Shown here: positions 8,836 through 18,423 of the stretch, piece by piece
How positions within the stretch are numbered: the stretch's first letter is position 1
Layout: every line of letters starts with the position of its first letter
Origin: Methylobacterium oryzae
Lineage (GTDB): Bacteria; Pseudomonadota; Alphaproteobacteria; Rhizobiales; Beijerinckiaceae
DNA length: 64,000 bases
Reading direction: 5' to 3'
Assembly (NCBI RefSeq): GCF_021398735.1
Contig: NZ_CP090349.1
Coordinates: forward strand, 688,501 to 752,500
Made by a program: the position numbers and the translations under genes
The notes under the pieces: generated by a model
What the model was told of the DNA's origin: nothing
Seen by the model: the letters and a program-made list of their open reading frames with translations, nothing else
Databases searched by the model: none

Positions 8836-10626
8836 ATGGACGAGCGGGATCTGCGCGGCCTCATCGGGCAGGTGAAGGACGGCCGCCTGTCGCGGCGCGC
8901 TTTCGTGCAGCGGATGGTGGCTGTGGGCCTCACCGCGCCCATGGCCGGGCTGATGCTGGCCGGGAACGGGGTCGCGATGGCGGCCGATATCCGGGCCGGC
9001 TACAAGCCGACCAAGGCCGGCGGCGGCGGCGCGCTGAAGCTCCTCTGGTGGCAGGCGCCGACGCTGATCAACCCGCATTTCGCCGTCGGCACCAAGGACC
9101 AGGACGCCTCGCGGATCTTCTACGAGCCGCTCGCCGCCTGGGACGCGGACGGCAACCTCGTGCCGGTGCTCGCCGCCTCGATCCCGTCCAAGGAGAACGG
9201 GGCGCTCGCCGCCGACGGCCGCTCGGTTGTCTGGACGCTCAAGCCCGGCGTGAAGTGGCACGACGGCAAGCCGCTCACCGCCGACGACCTCGTCTTTACC
9301 TGGGAATACGCCCGCGACCCCGCCACCGCGGCGGTGACGGCCGGGTCCTACAAGGATTGCAAGGTCGAGAAGGTCGACTACCTCAGCGTCCGGGTCCTGT
9401 TCGACAAGCCCACGCCCTACTGGTGCGACGCCTACGTGGGCATCGTCGGGATGGTGCTGCCCAAGCACCTGTTCGGACCCTACAGCGGCGCCAAGTCCCG
9501 GGACGCGCCGCAGAACCTCGCCCCGGTTGGCACCGGCCCGTACCGGTTCGTTGAGTTCCGGCCCGGCGACATCGTCCGCGGGGAGCGCAACCCCAACTAC
9601 CACCTGCCCAACCGGCCGTATTTCGACACGGTCGAGATGAAGGGCGGCGGCGACGCGGTCTCGGCCGCCCGGGCCGTGCTCCAGACCGGCGAGTACGACT
9701 ACGCCTGGAACATGCTGATCGAGGACGAGGTGCTGAAGCGCCTGGAGACCGGCGGCAAGGGCCGGGTCGACGTGGTCTACGGCGGCAAGCTCGAGTTCCT
9801 GCTCCTCAATGCCGCCGACCCGAACGTCGAGGTCGACGGCGAGCGCGCCTCGATCACCACCAAGCACCCCGCCTTCTCCGACCCGAAGGTGTGCCAGGCG
9901 ATGAACCTCTTGGTCGACCGCAAGTCGATCCAGACCTACATCTACGGCCGCACCGGCAAGCCCACCGCCAACACGGTCAACGGCCCGGAGCGCTTCGTCT
10001 CCAAGAACACGAGCTTCGCCTTCGACCCGGCCAAGGCCAACGCGCTCCTCGACGAGGCCGGCTGGAAGAAGGGCTCCGACGGCATCCGCGCCAAGGACGG
10101 CAAGAAGCTCAAGCTGGTCTTCCAGACCTCGATCAACGCCCCGCGCCAGAAGACGCAGGCGATCATCAAGCAGGCGGCCGCCAAGGCCGGCATCGAGATC
10201 GAGCTGAAATCGGTGACCGGCTCGGTGTTCTTCTCCTCCGACCCGGCCAACCCCGACACCTGCACGCATTTCTACGCCGACATGGAGATGTACGCCTACA
10301 GCATGACCCAGGCCGATCCGGCGATCTGGCTGCTCATGTACGCCTCCTGGGAGGTGGCCCAGAAGGCCAACAAGTGGCAGGGCCGCAACGTCGTGCGCTG
10401 GCGCAACGACGCCTACGACAAGGCCTACAACGCCGCCCAGAGTGAGCTCGACCCGGTCAAGCGGGCGGCGCTCCTCATTAAGTGCAACGACCTCGCGGTC
10501 TCCGAGAACGTGCTGCCGCTGATCCACCGCGCCGAGGTCTCGGCGGTGGGCGCGACGCTGACGGCGCCCCGCAGCGGCTGGGACAACGACCTGTCGTTCC
10601 TGCCCGACTGGTACAGGGAGGCCTGA
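8836..10626 (+). CDS. peptide ABC transporter substrate-binding protein (SBP_bac_5)
   Basis: A 596-residue extracytoplasmic binding protein for peptides or similar compounds. A twin-arginine-like signal (LSRRAFVQRMVAVGL, then MAGLMLAGNGVAMAAD) covers residues 18-52. Family motifs include WTLKPGVKWHDGKPLTADD and APVGTGPYRFVEFRPGD. I chose the ATG at 8836, preceded by GGGAAAG; a frame open upstream to 8752 would place 28 residues before the signal. It is the first gene of a four-gene importer operon; the permease gene begins 16 bases after its stop. Confidence 0.9.
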   Translation: MDERDLRGLIGQVKDGRLSRRAFVQRMVAVGLTAPMAGLMLAGNGVAMAADIRAGYKPTKAGGGGALKLLWWQAPTLINPHFAVGTKDQDASRIFYEPLAAWDADGNLVPVLAASIPSKENGALAADGRSVVWTLKPGVKWHDGKPLTADDLVFTWEYARDPATAAVTAGSYKDCKVEKVDYLSVRVLFDKPTPYWCDAYVGIVGMVLPKHLFGPYSGAKSRDAPQNLAPVGTGPYRFVEFRPGDIVRGERNPNYHLPNRPYFDTVEMKGGGDAVSAARAVLQTGEYDYAWNMLIEDEVLKRLETGGKGRVDVVYGGKLEFLLLNAADPNVEVDGERASITTKHPAFSDPKVCQAMNLLVDRKSIQTYIYGRTGKPTANTVNGPERFVSKNTSFAFDPAKANALLDEAGWKKGSDGIRAKDGKKLKLVFQTSINAPRQKTQAIIKQAAAKAGIEIELKSVTGSVFFSSDPANPDTCTHFYADMEMYAYSMTQADPAIWLLMYASWEVAQKANKWQGRNVVRWRNDAYDKAYNAAQSELDPVKRAALLIKCNDLAVSENVLPLIHRAEVSAVGATLTAPRSGWDNDLSFLPDWYREA

Positions 10627-10642
10627 GCGGGAGCGCCGCGCC

Positions 10643-11602
10643 ATGGGCGCCTACATCCTGCGACGGCTCCTGATCGCGATCCCGAGCCTGCTCGGCATCA
10701 GCCTGATCCTGTTCACCGTCCTGGCGCTCGCGCCGGGCGACCCGTTCGGCGAGCTCGCCAGCAACCCGAACGTGCCCCCGGAGGTGCGGGCGGCGCTCCG
10801 CGTCAAGTTCGGCCTCGATGACCCGATCCCCACCCGCTACCTGCACTGGCTCACCGCCATGCTGCAGGGCGACTGGGGCTTCTCCTTCGCCAGCCGGGTG
10901 AACGTCGACACGCTGATCCTGCAGCGGCTGCCCACGACCCTGTTCGTGGTCGGCTCCTCCCAGGTGCTGGCGCTGCTGATCGCCGTGCCGGTGGGCCTCT
11001 ACGCCGCGCGCCGGCCCTACTCGCTCGCCGACCAGGTCGCCAACACGCTGGCCTTCGTGGGCTTCTCGCTGCCGACCTTCTTCACCGGCCTGCTGTTCAT
11101 CCTGCTGTTCTCGATCAAGCTCGGCTGGCTGCCCTTCGTCTACCAGGCCGACCTGCCGGGCTCCGGCCTGCCCTGGGTCTGGGCGAATGTCCGGCAGGCG
11201 ATCATGCCGGTGGCGGTGCTGGGCTTCTTCCAGGCCGCCTCCTACACACGCTACGTGCGCGCCTCGGCGCTGGACGTCGCCCGGCTCGACTACGTCACCA
11301 CGGCCCGGGCCAAGGGCCTGACCGAGGGCACGGTGACCCGCCGGCACATCGCCCGCAACGCCCTGATCCCGGTGGTGACGCTCGTCGCCCTCCAGATCCC
11401 GGCGGTGTTCGGCGGCGCCATCGTCACCGAGCAGATCTTCCGGATCCCCGGCATCGGCTCGCTGCTGATCGACGCCATGCTGTCCAACGACACGCCGGTG
11501 GTGATGGCGGTGACCTTCGTGTTCGCCGGCCTCGTCATCCTGTTCAACCTCGTCGCGGACCTGCTCTATGGCTGGCTCGACCCTCGCATCGCCCTCCGAT
11601 GA
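10643..11602 (+). CDS. peptide ABC transporter permease (DppB type)
   Basis: A 319-residue inner-membrane permease. It has the N-terminal DppB/OppB signature (YILRRLLIAIPSLLGIS, FTVLALAPGDPF), six hydrophobic segments, and the EAA-like loop region DYVTTARAKGL. GAIVTEQIFRIPGIGSLL near the C-terminus is a family hallmark. The gene overlaps the following permease by 35 bases if that gene starts at its first ATG. Confidence 0.93.
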   Translation: MGAYILRRLLIAIPSLLGISLILFTVLALAPGDPFGELASNPNVPPEVRAALRVKFGLDDPIPTRYLHWLTAMLQGDWGFSFASRVNVDTLILQRLPTTLFVVGSSQVLALLIAVPVGLYAARRPYSLADQVANTLAFVGFSLPTFFTGLLFILLFSIKLGWLPFVYQADLPGSGLPWVWANVRQAIMPVAVLGFFQAASYTRYVRASALDVARLDYVTTARAKGLTEGTVTRRHIARNALIPVVTLVALQIPAVFGGAIVTEQIFRIPGIGSLLIDAMLSNDTPVVMAVTFVFAGLVILFNLVADLLYGWLDPRIALR

Positions 11603-12500
11603 GGCGGTGCCCGTCGCCCGCGCACCGGCCTCGCCGGGGCGGGAGACGTGGCGGCGCTTCCGGCGGCACCGGCTGGCGCTCGCCAGCGTCGGCGTGCTCG
11701 CGCTCCTCGTCGCCGGCGTGGTGTTCGGCGGTCTGCTCTGGCCGGTCGCCATCGACGACATCGACTTCGCGGCCCAGCTCCAGGGCCCGTCCTGGGACCA
11801 CCCGTTCGGCACCGACGATCTCGGCCAGGACCTGCTGGCCCGGATGATCTACGGCGGGCGGATCTCGCTCGCGGTCGGCTTCGCCGCCATGGCGGTAGCG
11901 AGCCTGATCGGCGTGCTGGTCGGCGCGCTCGCCGGCATGTCGCGCCGGTTCCTCGACCCGGTGCTGATGTGGCTGACCGACCTGTTCCTGTCGCTGCCGC
12001 AGCTGCCGCTGCTGCTCCTCGTGATCTACCTGTTCCGCGACAGCCTGAAGGCCGTGTTCGGCAGCCAGGGCGGCGTGTTCCTGATGATCGTCGCGGTGAT
12101 CGGGGGCCTGCGCTGGATGCCGGTGGCCCGACTGGTGCGGGCGCAGTTCCTGTCCCTGCGCGAGAAGGAGTTCGTGGAGGCGGCCCGCTCGCAGGGGGCG
12201 ACGACCGGGCACCTCGTGCGCCGCCACATCCTGCCGAACGCGCTGGGGCCGGTGATCGTGGCGGCCTCGATCGAGGTCTCGTCCGCGATCATCGCGGAAT
12301 CGACGCTGTCCTTCCTGGGGCTCGGCTTCCCGCCCGACATCCCGACCTGGGGGCGGCTCCTGTTCGACGCCAAGGACCATCTCGACGTCGCGCCGCACTG
12401 GGCGCTGTTCCCAGGGGGCGCGATCTTCCTGACGGTGCTGTCGATCAACTTCATCGGCGACGGCCTGCGCGACGCCCTCGACCCGCGACGGGTTCTCTAG
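11568..12500 (+). CDS. peptide ABC transporter permease (DppC type)
   Basis: A 310-residue partner permease. It has the DppC features [33 protein letters not shown] and [19 protein letters not shown]. The first ATG at 11568 lies inside the dppB-like gene; a GTG at 11607 after GATGAGG is an alternative start that would remove 13 residues. The stop is 2 bases before the ATPase start. Confidence 0.9.
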   Translation: MAGSTLASPSDEAVPVARAPASPGRETWRRFRRHRLALASVGVLALLVAGVVFGGLLWPVAIDDIDFAAQLQGPSWDHPFGTDDLGQDLLARMIYGGRISLAVGFAAMAVASLIGVLVGALAGMSRRFLDPVLMWLTDLFLSLPQLPLLLLVIYLFRDSLKAVFGSQGGVFLMIVAVIGGLRWMPVARLVRAQFLSLREKEFVEAARSQGATTGHLVRRHILPNALGPVIVAASIEVSSAIIAESTLSFLGLGFPPDIPTWGRLLFDAKDHLDVAPHWALFPGGAIFLTVLSINFIGDGLRDALDPRRVL

Positions 12501-12502
12501 CG

Positions 12503-14362
12503 ATGACGGATCCAGTGGACCCGATCCTCTCGGTCTCAGACCTCACCGTCTCCTTCCGCTCGGACGGGCGCTGGCGCGAAGTCGTGCACGGCGTCTCGTT
12601 CGACGTGGGCCCGCGCGAGACCGTGGCCCTCGTCGGCGAATCCGGCTCCGGCAAGAGCGTCAGCGCCCTCTCGATCCTGCGCCTCCTGCCGCGGGACGCG
12701 AGCCGTATCGGCGGGCGCGTGCGCTTCGAGGGCCGCGAGCTGCTCGCCGCCCCCGAGGCCGAGATGCGGCGGGTGCGCGGCGATTCCATCGCCATGATCT
12801 TCCAGGAGCCGATGACCTCCCTGAACCCGGTCCTGACCATCGGCTTCCAGATCGCCGAGGCGCTGATCCGGCACCGGGGCCTGTCGCGGTCCGCCGCCGA
12901 GGCGGAGGCGCTCCGGCTCCTCGACAAGGTCCGGATCCCGGCCGCCCGGTCGCGCCTGCACGAGTACCCGCACCGCTTCTCCGGCGGCATGCGCCAGCGG
13001 GTGATGATCGCCATGGCGCTCGCCTGCCGGCCGAAGCTCCTCATTGCCGACGAGCCGACCACGGCGCTCGACGTCACGATCCAGGCCCAGATCCTCGACC
13101 TCATCAAGAGCCTGCAGGACGAGGAGGGCATGTCGGTCCTGTTCATCACCCACGACATGGGCGTGGTCGCCGAGATCGCCGACCGCACCGTGGTGATGTA
13201 CCGGGGCCGCGCCGTGGAGGCCGGCCCGACCGCGCGGATTTTTTCCGAACCCACCGAGCCTTATACGCGGGCGCTGCTGGCCGCGGTCCCGCGCCTCGGG
13301 ACCATGGCGGGCCGGGCGCGCCCGATGCGCTTCCCGGTGGTCGACCGGGCCACCGGCCTCGCGGCACCGACGCCCGAGACGCCCGACACCGTCAGGGCCG
13401 CCGAGCGCCCGGTGCTGGAGGTGCGCGACCTGACCACCCGGTTCGACATCCGCTCCGGGCTGCTCGGCCGCGTGACCGGCCGCGTCCACGCGGTGGAGCG
13501 GGTCTCGTTCAGTCTCGCGGCCGGCGAGACCCTGGCACTCGTCGGGGAATCCGGCTGCGGCAAGTCCACCACCGGGCGCTCGATCCTGCGCCTCGTCGAG
13601 CCGCTCTCGGGCTCGGTCCTCCTCGACGGCGAGGACATCACGGGCTTCGATCCCAAGACCCTCCGCGCCCGCCGCCAGCGCATGCAGATGATCTTCCAGG
13701 ACCCGTTCGCCAGCCTCGACCCGCGCCAGAGCGTCGGTGCGGCGGTGGCGGAGCCGCTGCTGATCAACCGCCTCGCCGCGCCCCGCGAGGCCCGGCGGCG
13801 GGCGGAGGACCTGCTCGCCCGGGTCGGGCTTCCGCCCGAGACCGCCGCGCGCTTCCCGCACGAGTTCTCCGGCGGCCAGCGCCAGCGCATCTGCATCGCC
13901 CGCGCGCTCGCCCTGAACCCCCGCCTGATCGTCGCCGACGAGGCGGTCTCGGCGCTCGACGTCTCGGTGAAGGCGCAGGTCGTGAACCTGATGCTCGACC
14001 TGCAGGCGGAGCTCGGCCTCGCCTACCTGTTCATCTCGCACGACATGGCGGTGGTCGAGCGGGTCAGCCACCGGGTGGCGGTGATGTATCTCGGCGAGAT
14101 CGTGGAGATCGGCCCCCGGGCCGCGATCTTCGGCGATCCGCGGCACCCCTACACGAAGAAGCTGCTCGCCGCGGTGCCCGTGCCGGATCCGGCCCGGCGG
14201 GGCGAGCGGCACGCGCTGCCGGACGACGAGATCCGCAGCCCGATCCGGACCCCCGACTACGTGCCGCCGGAGCGCCTCTACCGGGAGGTCGCGCCCGGCC
14301 ACGTCGTGCAGGACTGGGGCACCGAGTGGGACGCGGGCGCCCGCCAGGGCGCGGCCGCCTGA
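12503..14362 (+). CDS. peptide ABC transporter ATPase, two fused nucleotide-binding domains (DppD-DppF)
   Basis: A 619-residue protein with two complete ABC domains. The first has Walker A GESGSGKS, signature FSGGMRQR and Walker B LLIADEP; the second has [16 protein letters not shown] and LIVADEA. Each is followed by the oligopeptide-family C-terminal extension ([12 protein letters not shown] and [12 protein letters not shown]). The fused DppD-DppF arrangement is common in importers of the glutathione/GsiA type. It completes the operon started at 8836. Confidence 0.93.
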   Translation: MTDPVDPILSVSDLTVSFRSDGRWREVVHGVSFDVGPRETVALVGESGSGKSVSALSILRLLPRDASRIGGRVRFEGRELLAAPEAEMRRVRGDSIAMIFQEPMTSLNPVLTIGFQIAEALIRHRGLSRSAAEAEALRLLDKVRIPAARSRLHEYPHRFSGGMRQRVMIAMALACRPKLLIADEPTTALDVTIQAQILDLIKSLQDEEGMSVLFITHDMGVVAEIADRTVVMYRGRAVEAGPTARIFSEPTEPYTRALLAAVPRLGTMAGRARPMRFPVVDRATGLAAPTPETPDTVRAAERPVLEVRDLTTRFDIRSGLLGRVTGRVHAVERVSFSLAAGETLALVGESGCGKSTTGRSILRLVEPLSGSVLLDGEDITGFDPKTLRARRQRMQMIFQDPFASLDPRQSVGAAVAEPLLINRLAAPREARRRAEDLLARVGLPPETAARFPHEFSGGQRQRICIARALALNPRLIVADEAVSALDVSVKAQVVNLMLDLQAELGLAYLFISHDMAVVERVSHRVAVMYLGEIVEIGPRAAIFGDPRHPYTKKLLAAVPVPDPARRGERHALPDDEIRSPIRTPDYVPPERLYREVAPGHVVQDWGTEWDAGARQGAAA

Positions 14363-14446
14363 AGCCGGCGGCCCGGACCCTCGCGCGCGATGCCGCGCGG
14401 TCCGCGACAGGATCCAGCGTAAAGCTTGCGGCACTGCTCGCAATAC

Positions 14447-14460
14447 GAGCAATGTTGCTC
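14447..14460. promoter_or_regulatory. perfect 14-bp palindrome upstream of siaB
   Basis: GAGCAATGTTGCTC is a perfect palindrome about 100 bases before the siaB start. It lies in a short AT-rich stretch, where a transcription factor operator or promoter would be expected. The related half-site CTGCTCGCAATACGAGC lies immediately upstream. Confidence 0.4.
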
Positions 14461-14518
14461 AGAAAGCGATCAGTACCGGTAAGAAACCTTTGATTATTTC
14501 TGCATTAATGTCGGCCCT

Positions 14519-14533
14519 ACACACGCGGTGTGT
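14519..14533. promoter_or_regulatory. near-perfect inverted repeat before siaB
   Basis: ACACACGCGGTGTGT pairs at six of seven positions around a central C. It ends 29 bases before the siaB start codon, so it could be an operator or part of the leader. Function is inferred only from symmetry and position. Confidence 0.4.
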
Positions 14534-14562
14534 TGCCGCGATGAAGCGGTCGAGAGGCTTCC

Positions 14563-15117
14563 TTGCGAGCGAGCGATTTCCGATCCTTCCACGAGGCGTC
14601 GAAGCGCAGCGGCGTGATCCTGTCGTTCGGCGGAGATCTCTCGGAGAACATCCTGTTCTCGCTCGGGGAAGTGCTGAAGCTGCGCATGCGGCACGAGGAG
14701 ACCGACGCCGCGGTCGCCAAGCGCGTCTTCTCGATCTTCGTCGAGCAGGCCCAGAACGTGATCCGCTACTCGGCCGACAAGGTCGCGCCCGCCGAGCCGC
14801 CGGGCCCCGCCCGGGTCAGCGCCGGCATGATCGCCGTCGGCACCGAGGAGGGGCGGTTCTTCGTGGTCTGCGGCAACGAGGTCGGCAGGACCGAAGTGCC
14901 GCGGCTGCGCGAGCGGCTCGACGAGATCGCCACCCTGTCGAGCGACGAGCTCAGGAAGGTCTACCGCGAGAAGCTGCGCCAGCCGCCGGACGAGGGCAGC
15001 CTTGGCGGCAGCATCGGACTGATCGAGATCGCCCGCCGGTCGAGCGCCCCGGTCGAGTACGACTTCCAGGATCTGGGCGCGGAGCGCAGCCTGTTCTGCC
15101 TCAAAGCCTTCATCTGA
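14563..15117 (+). CDS. siaB: SiaB family protein kinase
   Basis: A 184-residue cytoplasmic protein of the SiaB/DUF6272 family, related to GHKL-type kinases. Visible family stretches are SGVILSFGGDLSENILFSLGE near the N-terminus, VEQAQNVIRYSADK where the ATP-site Asn is expected, and GGSIGLIEIARRSSAPVEYD near the end. In Pseudomonas, SiaB phosphorylates the switch protein SiaC and so prevents SiaC from activating the diguanylate cyclase SiaD. The TTG start is supported by GAGAGG 5 bases upstream. The three other Sia proteins follow in the order SiaC, SiaD, SiaA, which makes the assignment firm. Confidence 0.85.
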   Translation: MRASDFRSFHEASKRSGVILSFGGDLSENILFSLGEVLKLRMRHEETDAAVAKRVFSIFVEQAQNVIRYSADKVAPAEPPGPARVSAGMIAVGTEEGRFFVVCGNEVGRTEVPRLRERLDEIATLSSDELRKVYREKLRQPPDEGSLGGSIGLIEIARRSSAPVEYDFQDLGAERSLFCLKAFI

Positions 15118-15130
15118 GGATCGCACGGAC

Positions 15131-15520
15131 ATGGACCGCATCACGCTGCCCCGGACCGAGCGCTCGCCCGAGGTCGATTTCGACTTCGCGTCGGGGCGGC
15201 TCGTCCTGCGCGGCGAATCCTACCCGGAGGACGCCGCCGCGTTCTTCGGCCCGCTGCTGCAGGCCCTGCGCGGCCACCTCGCGGCGACCGAGGCGAGCCC
15301 GATCACCTTCGACGTCGCGCTCGCCTACTTCAACTCGTCGAGCGCCAAGGCGCTGATGAACCTGTTCATGCCCCTGGAGGACGCCGCCGCCGAGGGGCGC
15401 CCGGTGACGATCCGCTGGATGTTCGGCACCGACGACGACGTGATCCAGGAGGCCGGCGAGGATTTCGCGGCCGACTTCGCGCATGCCCGGTTCGAGATGA
15501 TCGCGAGCGTCCCCGCGTGA
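15131..15520 (+). CDS. siaC: SiaC-type STAS-like partner-switch protein (DUF1987)
   Basis: A 129-residue protein matching the SiaC/DUF1987 family in length and in the core FDVALAYFNSSSAKALMNLF. In Pseudomonas SiaC the regulatory phosphosite is a Thr in the equivalent loop. Here the loop is N68-S69-S70-S71, so a Ser is the probable acceptor (inference). Unphosphorylated SiaC binds and activates SiaD. The gene ends in a GTGA overlap with siaD, so switch protein and cyclase are translationally coupled. Confidence 0.85.
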   Translation: MDRITLPRTERSPEVDFDFASGRLVLRGESYPEDAAAFFGPLLQALRGHLAATEASPITFDVALAYFNSSSAKALMNLFMPLEDAAAEGRPVTIRWMFGTDDDVIQEAGEDFAADFAHARFEMIASVPA

Positions 15521-16362
15521 GCCCGCACCGGGCGCCGGCCCACGATCTCCTGTCCGAGCCGGCGGACGCCTTCAGCCTGTTCGACACCGAGGAGGCCGTT
15601 CTCGGCCGGTCCGAGGTGATGCTGGCCCGCCTCGCCGAGGTCGGCGACGGGGTGCGGGAGCTCGCCGGCGCCTACCGGCGCAGCTACCACGAGCAGCGCC
15701 GGCTGGTGCGGCTGAGCGACCGGATGCAGCTCGACCTGCACCGGGCCAACCAGCGGATGGCCGAGCAGCAGCGCGCCCTGCGACACCTCAACGACGCCCT
15801 CTCGGCGGAGATCGAGCACCGTGCGCGCCTCGAGGCCGAACTCCGCCGCCTCGCCGACACCGACCACCTCACCGACGCCCTGTCGCGCCGCCGCTTCCTG
15901 CAGATCTGCGAGGAGGTCTGGGCCCGGACCCAGTCGGGCGACACGCCCTCCAGCGTGCTGATGCTCGACCTTGACCGCTTCAAGCTGATCAACGACCGCT
16001 ACGGCCACAGCGCGGGCGACACGGTCCTCAAGGCCTTCGTCGAGACCTGCCGCGACAGCCTGCGCGCGGTCGACGTGATCGGCCGCATGGGTGGTGAGGA
16101 ATTCGCCATCCTCGTCACCGGCACCGTGATGGCCGAGGCGCAAGTCATCGCCGAGGCGCTCCGCCGCGCGGTGGCGCAGCGGCCGGTGCGCCTGGAGCAC
16201 GGCCCGCTGCCGATCTCGGTGAGCATCGGCCTCGCGGCGTTCGGCCCGAGCGAGTCGATGTCGGCGACGCTCCGGCGGGCCGACGCGGCGCTCTACGCCG
16301 CCAAGCATGCCGGCCGCGACTGCGTGCGCTGCGCGGCCGAACCAGGCGCGTCCCTGACCTGA
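15517..16362 (+). CDS. siaD: SiaD-type diguanylate cyclase
   Basis: A 281-residue GGDEF protein. The N-terminal ~110 residues are mostly helical and likely coiled-coil (QLDLHRANQRMAEQQRALRH), matching the stalk through which SiaC acts on SiaD. The catalytic domain has DHLTDALSRRRF, GGEEF at 192-196 and an intact inhibitory site RAVD at 183-186, so c-di-GMP product inhibition is expected. No transmembrane segment is present. It starts inside the siaC stop (GTGA). Confidence 0.9.
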   Translation: MSPHRAPAHDLLSEPADAFSLFDTEEAVLGRSEVMLARLAEVGDGVRELAGAYRRSYHEQRRLVRLSDRMQLDLHRANQRMAEQQRALRHLNDALSAEIEHRARLEAELRRLADTDHLTDALSRRRFLQICEEVWARTQSGDTPSSVLMLDLDRFKLINDRYGHSAGDTVLKAFVETCRDSLRAVDVIGRMGGEEFAILVTGTVMAEAQVIAEALRRAVAQRPVRLEHGPLPISVSIGLAAFGPSESMSATLRRADAALYAAKHAGRDCVRCAAEPGASLT

Positions 16363-16416
16363 GGCGCCGCGCGCCCGGCCTCGGAGCGGAACCGCTGTGA
16401 CACGGAGTGACGTCGC

Positions 16417-18225
16417 GTGAGCGGACCTGACACGGCCCTGGACAGCCCGCGTCCCGCCGGGGGGATCCGCGGCGCACGACCGCTGCGGACCGGGGATGCC
16501 CTGGCGCGGCTCGGCTTCGCCGACATCGATCCGGTCCCGGCCGCCGGCGGCGCCGGGCGCGCGGGCGGCCTGCGCGGGGCCGGCCCGATCCGCCGGGGCG
16601 ATCCCCTGTCGAAGCGCGGCTTCGCCGACGTGCTGGCCGCGGGCGCGCCCGCGGACGAGCTGATGAAGCCCGGCGCCCTGCGCGGGGCGGCCCGAGGCCG
16701 CGACCTCGACAGCCTGTCCCACACCCTGTTCCTGCGCATCTACCCGGTGATCGGTGCCCTCCTGCTGCTGACCCAGCTCGGGATCGCCTGGGTGACCTAC
16801 ACCGACCAGCTCCGGCTGTACGGCGACCGGGCGCATCTCCTCGCCCGGCTCACCGCCGCGGCGATCGCGCGGCCCGACTGGGCGCGCGACCCGGACGCCT
16901 ACGACGGCCCGCTCAAGGCCCTGGCCGCCGAGCCCGATTTCGCCCACGCCGTCCTGCGCGACGCCGCGGGCCACGTCGTCGGGACGGCGGGCGCGGCGCC
17001 CCCCGCGCGGGGCTGGTCCACCCTCTCGGCCCAGGCCGACCTGTCGGTGCCCGGCCGCGCCGGCCCGGCGGGCAGCCTGACCGTCACGGTCTCCACGAAG
17101 GCGCTGCGGGACAACGCGGCGTGGCAGGTGATGCTCGCCCTCGGCGCCAGCGTCGGGCTGATGATCGCCTTCGTGGTCACCCTGCACGCCACCGTGCGCC
17201 GCCACGTCATGGCGCCGCTGATGCGGCTGCTGCTCGCCATGCGGGAGATCGAGCACAAGCGCTGGACGACCGTGGAGCTCGGGGGCGCCTACCGGCCGAG
17301 CAACGAGATCGACGTCATCAGCCAGGCCTTCAACCGCATGGTCGAGGGCCTGCGGAGCGGCGACGCCGCCAAGCAGCTCCTCGTCGAGCTGGAGCAGGCC
17401 CACGACAGGCTGGAGCGCGCCAACCGCCAGGTGGTCGAGAGCATCGGCTACGCGCGGCGCATCCAGGATTCGGTGCTGCCGGACCGCAACGCCCTGGCGG
17501 GCGCGGGGGTCGAGGTCGCGGTGCTGTGGGAGCCGCTCCACGTCGTCGGCGGCGACTATTTCTGGCTGGAGGAGATCGACGGCCTCTGCGTGATCGCGGT
17601 GGCCGACTGCACCGGCCACGGCGTGCCCGGCGCGTTCCTGACCCTGATCGTCGCGACCGCCCTCGACCGGCTGCTGCACGAGCGCGGCCTGCGCGCGCCG
17701 GCGGCGATCCTGGCCGGGCTCGACGCGATGGTCCGCACGCAGCTCCGCCAGGACGGCCGCGGCGCCGAATCGGATGACGGGCTCGATTGCGGCCTGTGCG
17801 TCTGGGACCGCGCGGCCGGGACGCTGCACTTCGCCGGCGCCGGCCTGTCGCTCACGGTGGTCCGGGACGGCGTGGCCGAGCGCGTCCGCGGCGGCCGCCG
17901 GGGGCTCGGCTACCCGCGCCCCGCCCGTGACGGGCAGCCGGAGGACGTCGTCGCGGACATCGCCGTTCCGGTGGCGGGCGCCACCTTCTACCTGATGACG
18001 GACGGCATCACCGACCAGATGGGCCGCGCGGCGCCCGACCGGGCGCCGCGGCTCCTCGGCCGGCGCGGCGTGGCCGACAGCCTCCTGCGCCACGCCGACC
18101 TGCCCCTCGCCGCCCAGACCGTGGCCCTCGAGGCCGATCTCGACGCCTATCGCGGGACCGAGGCCCGGCGGGACGACATGACCCTGGTGGCGTTCCGGCT
18201 TCCTCCGGCGACCGCCGCCGGCTGA
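16417..18225 (+). CDS. siaA: SiaA-type membrane PP2C phosphatase with an unusual repeat-bearing N-terminus
   Basis: A 602-residue inner-membrane protein: TM1 about 107-127, an extracytoplasmic sensor domain, TM2 about 236-258, HAMP about 259-312, a coiled coil, then a SpoIIE/PP2C phosphatase domain (GGDYFW with Asp380, ADCTGHG with Asp397, TDGITD, DDMT). SiaA dephosphorylates SiaC and so turns the diguanylate cyclase on. The first ~100 residues are an extra cytoplasmic segment with two related copies of a 22-residue motif (15-36 and 50-71, both ending GFAD) and a weaker third copy near 86-101. The GTG at 16417 is used; a later start would drop the repeats. Confidence 0.87.
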   Translation: MSGPDTALDSPRPAGGIRGARPLRTGDALARLGFADIDPVPAAGGAGRAGGLRGAGPIRRGDPLSKRGFADVLAAGAPADELMKPGALRGAARGRDLDSLSHTLFLRIYPVIGALLLLTQLGIAWVTYTDQLRLYGDRAHLLARLTAAAIARPDWARDPDAYDGPLKALAAEPDFAHAVLRDAAGHVVGTAGAAPPARGWSTLSAQADLSVPGRAGPAGSLTVTVSTKALRDNAAWQVMLALGASVGLMIAFVVTLHATVRRHVMAPLMRLLLAMREIEHKRWTTVELGGAYRPSNEIDVISQAFNRMVEGLRSGDAAKQLLVELEQAHDRLERANRQVVESIGYARRIQDSVLPDRNALAGAGVEVAVLWEPLHVVGGDYFWLEEIDGLCVIAVADCTGHGVPGAFLTLIVATALDRLLHERGLRAPAAILAGLDAMVRTQLRQDGRGAESDDGLDCGLCVWDRAAGTLHFAGAGLSLTVVRDGVAERVRGGRRGLGYPRPARDGQPEDVVADIAVPVAGATFYLMTDGITDQMGRAAPDRAPRLLGRRGVADSLLRHADLPLAAQTVALEADLDAYRGTEARRDDMTLVAFRLPPATAAG

Positions 18226-18248
18226 GACCGGCCGTACCCCTCGGGGCC

Positions 18249-18308
18249 ATCGATGCCAGGTGCGCATCGATCAATCCAACAATGACGTTGGACAGGCCGT
18301 CCGGCCTG
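18249..18308. promoter_or_regulatory. three consecutive small inverted repeats upstream of the enolase-superfamily gene
   Basis: Within 60 bases lie ATCGATGC/GCATCGAT (18249-18271, 7-base loop), TCCAAC/GTTGGA (18275-18292, 6-base loop) and CAGGCC/GGCCTG (18293-18308, 4-base loop). They sit between siaA and the dehydratase-like gene. They could be operators for a sugar-acid regulator or a terminator for the sia operon; no U-tract follows. Confidence 0.4.
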
Positions 18309-18423
18309 CGGCACTCCTGGGCCCGGCCCCGGGAGAGCCGTCGCGGTCGCCGCCGAGAGGCACCGCCAAGAACCGCCTCCGGGGCTTCCCGCGCGCCCGC
18401 GCGGACAAGACTGGGAGGAAGCC

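Noticed and set aside
7093..10644. Very long minus-strand frame (over 1,100 codons) covering the amidohydrolase and the peptide-binding protein gene
   Set aside because: Only the part up to 8514 is the amidohydrolase. The rest is antisense to the binding protein gene and is low-complexity, as expected in GC-rich DNA.
15325..18267. 980-codon minus-strand frame across siaD and siaA
   Set aside because: Arg/Gly/Ala/Val-rich antisense translation without domains; the plus strand has clear GGDEF and PP2C motifs.
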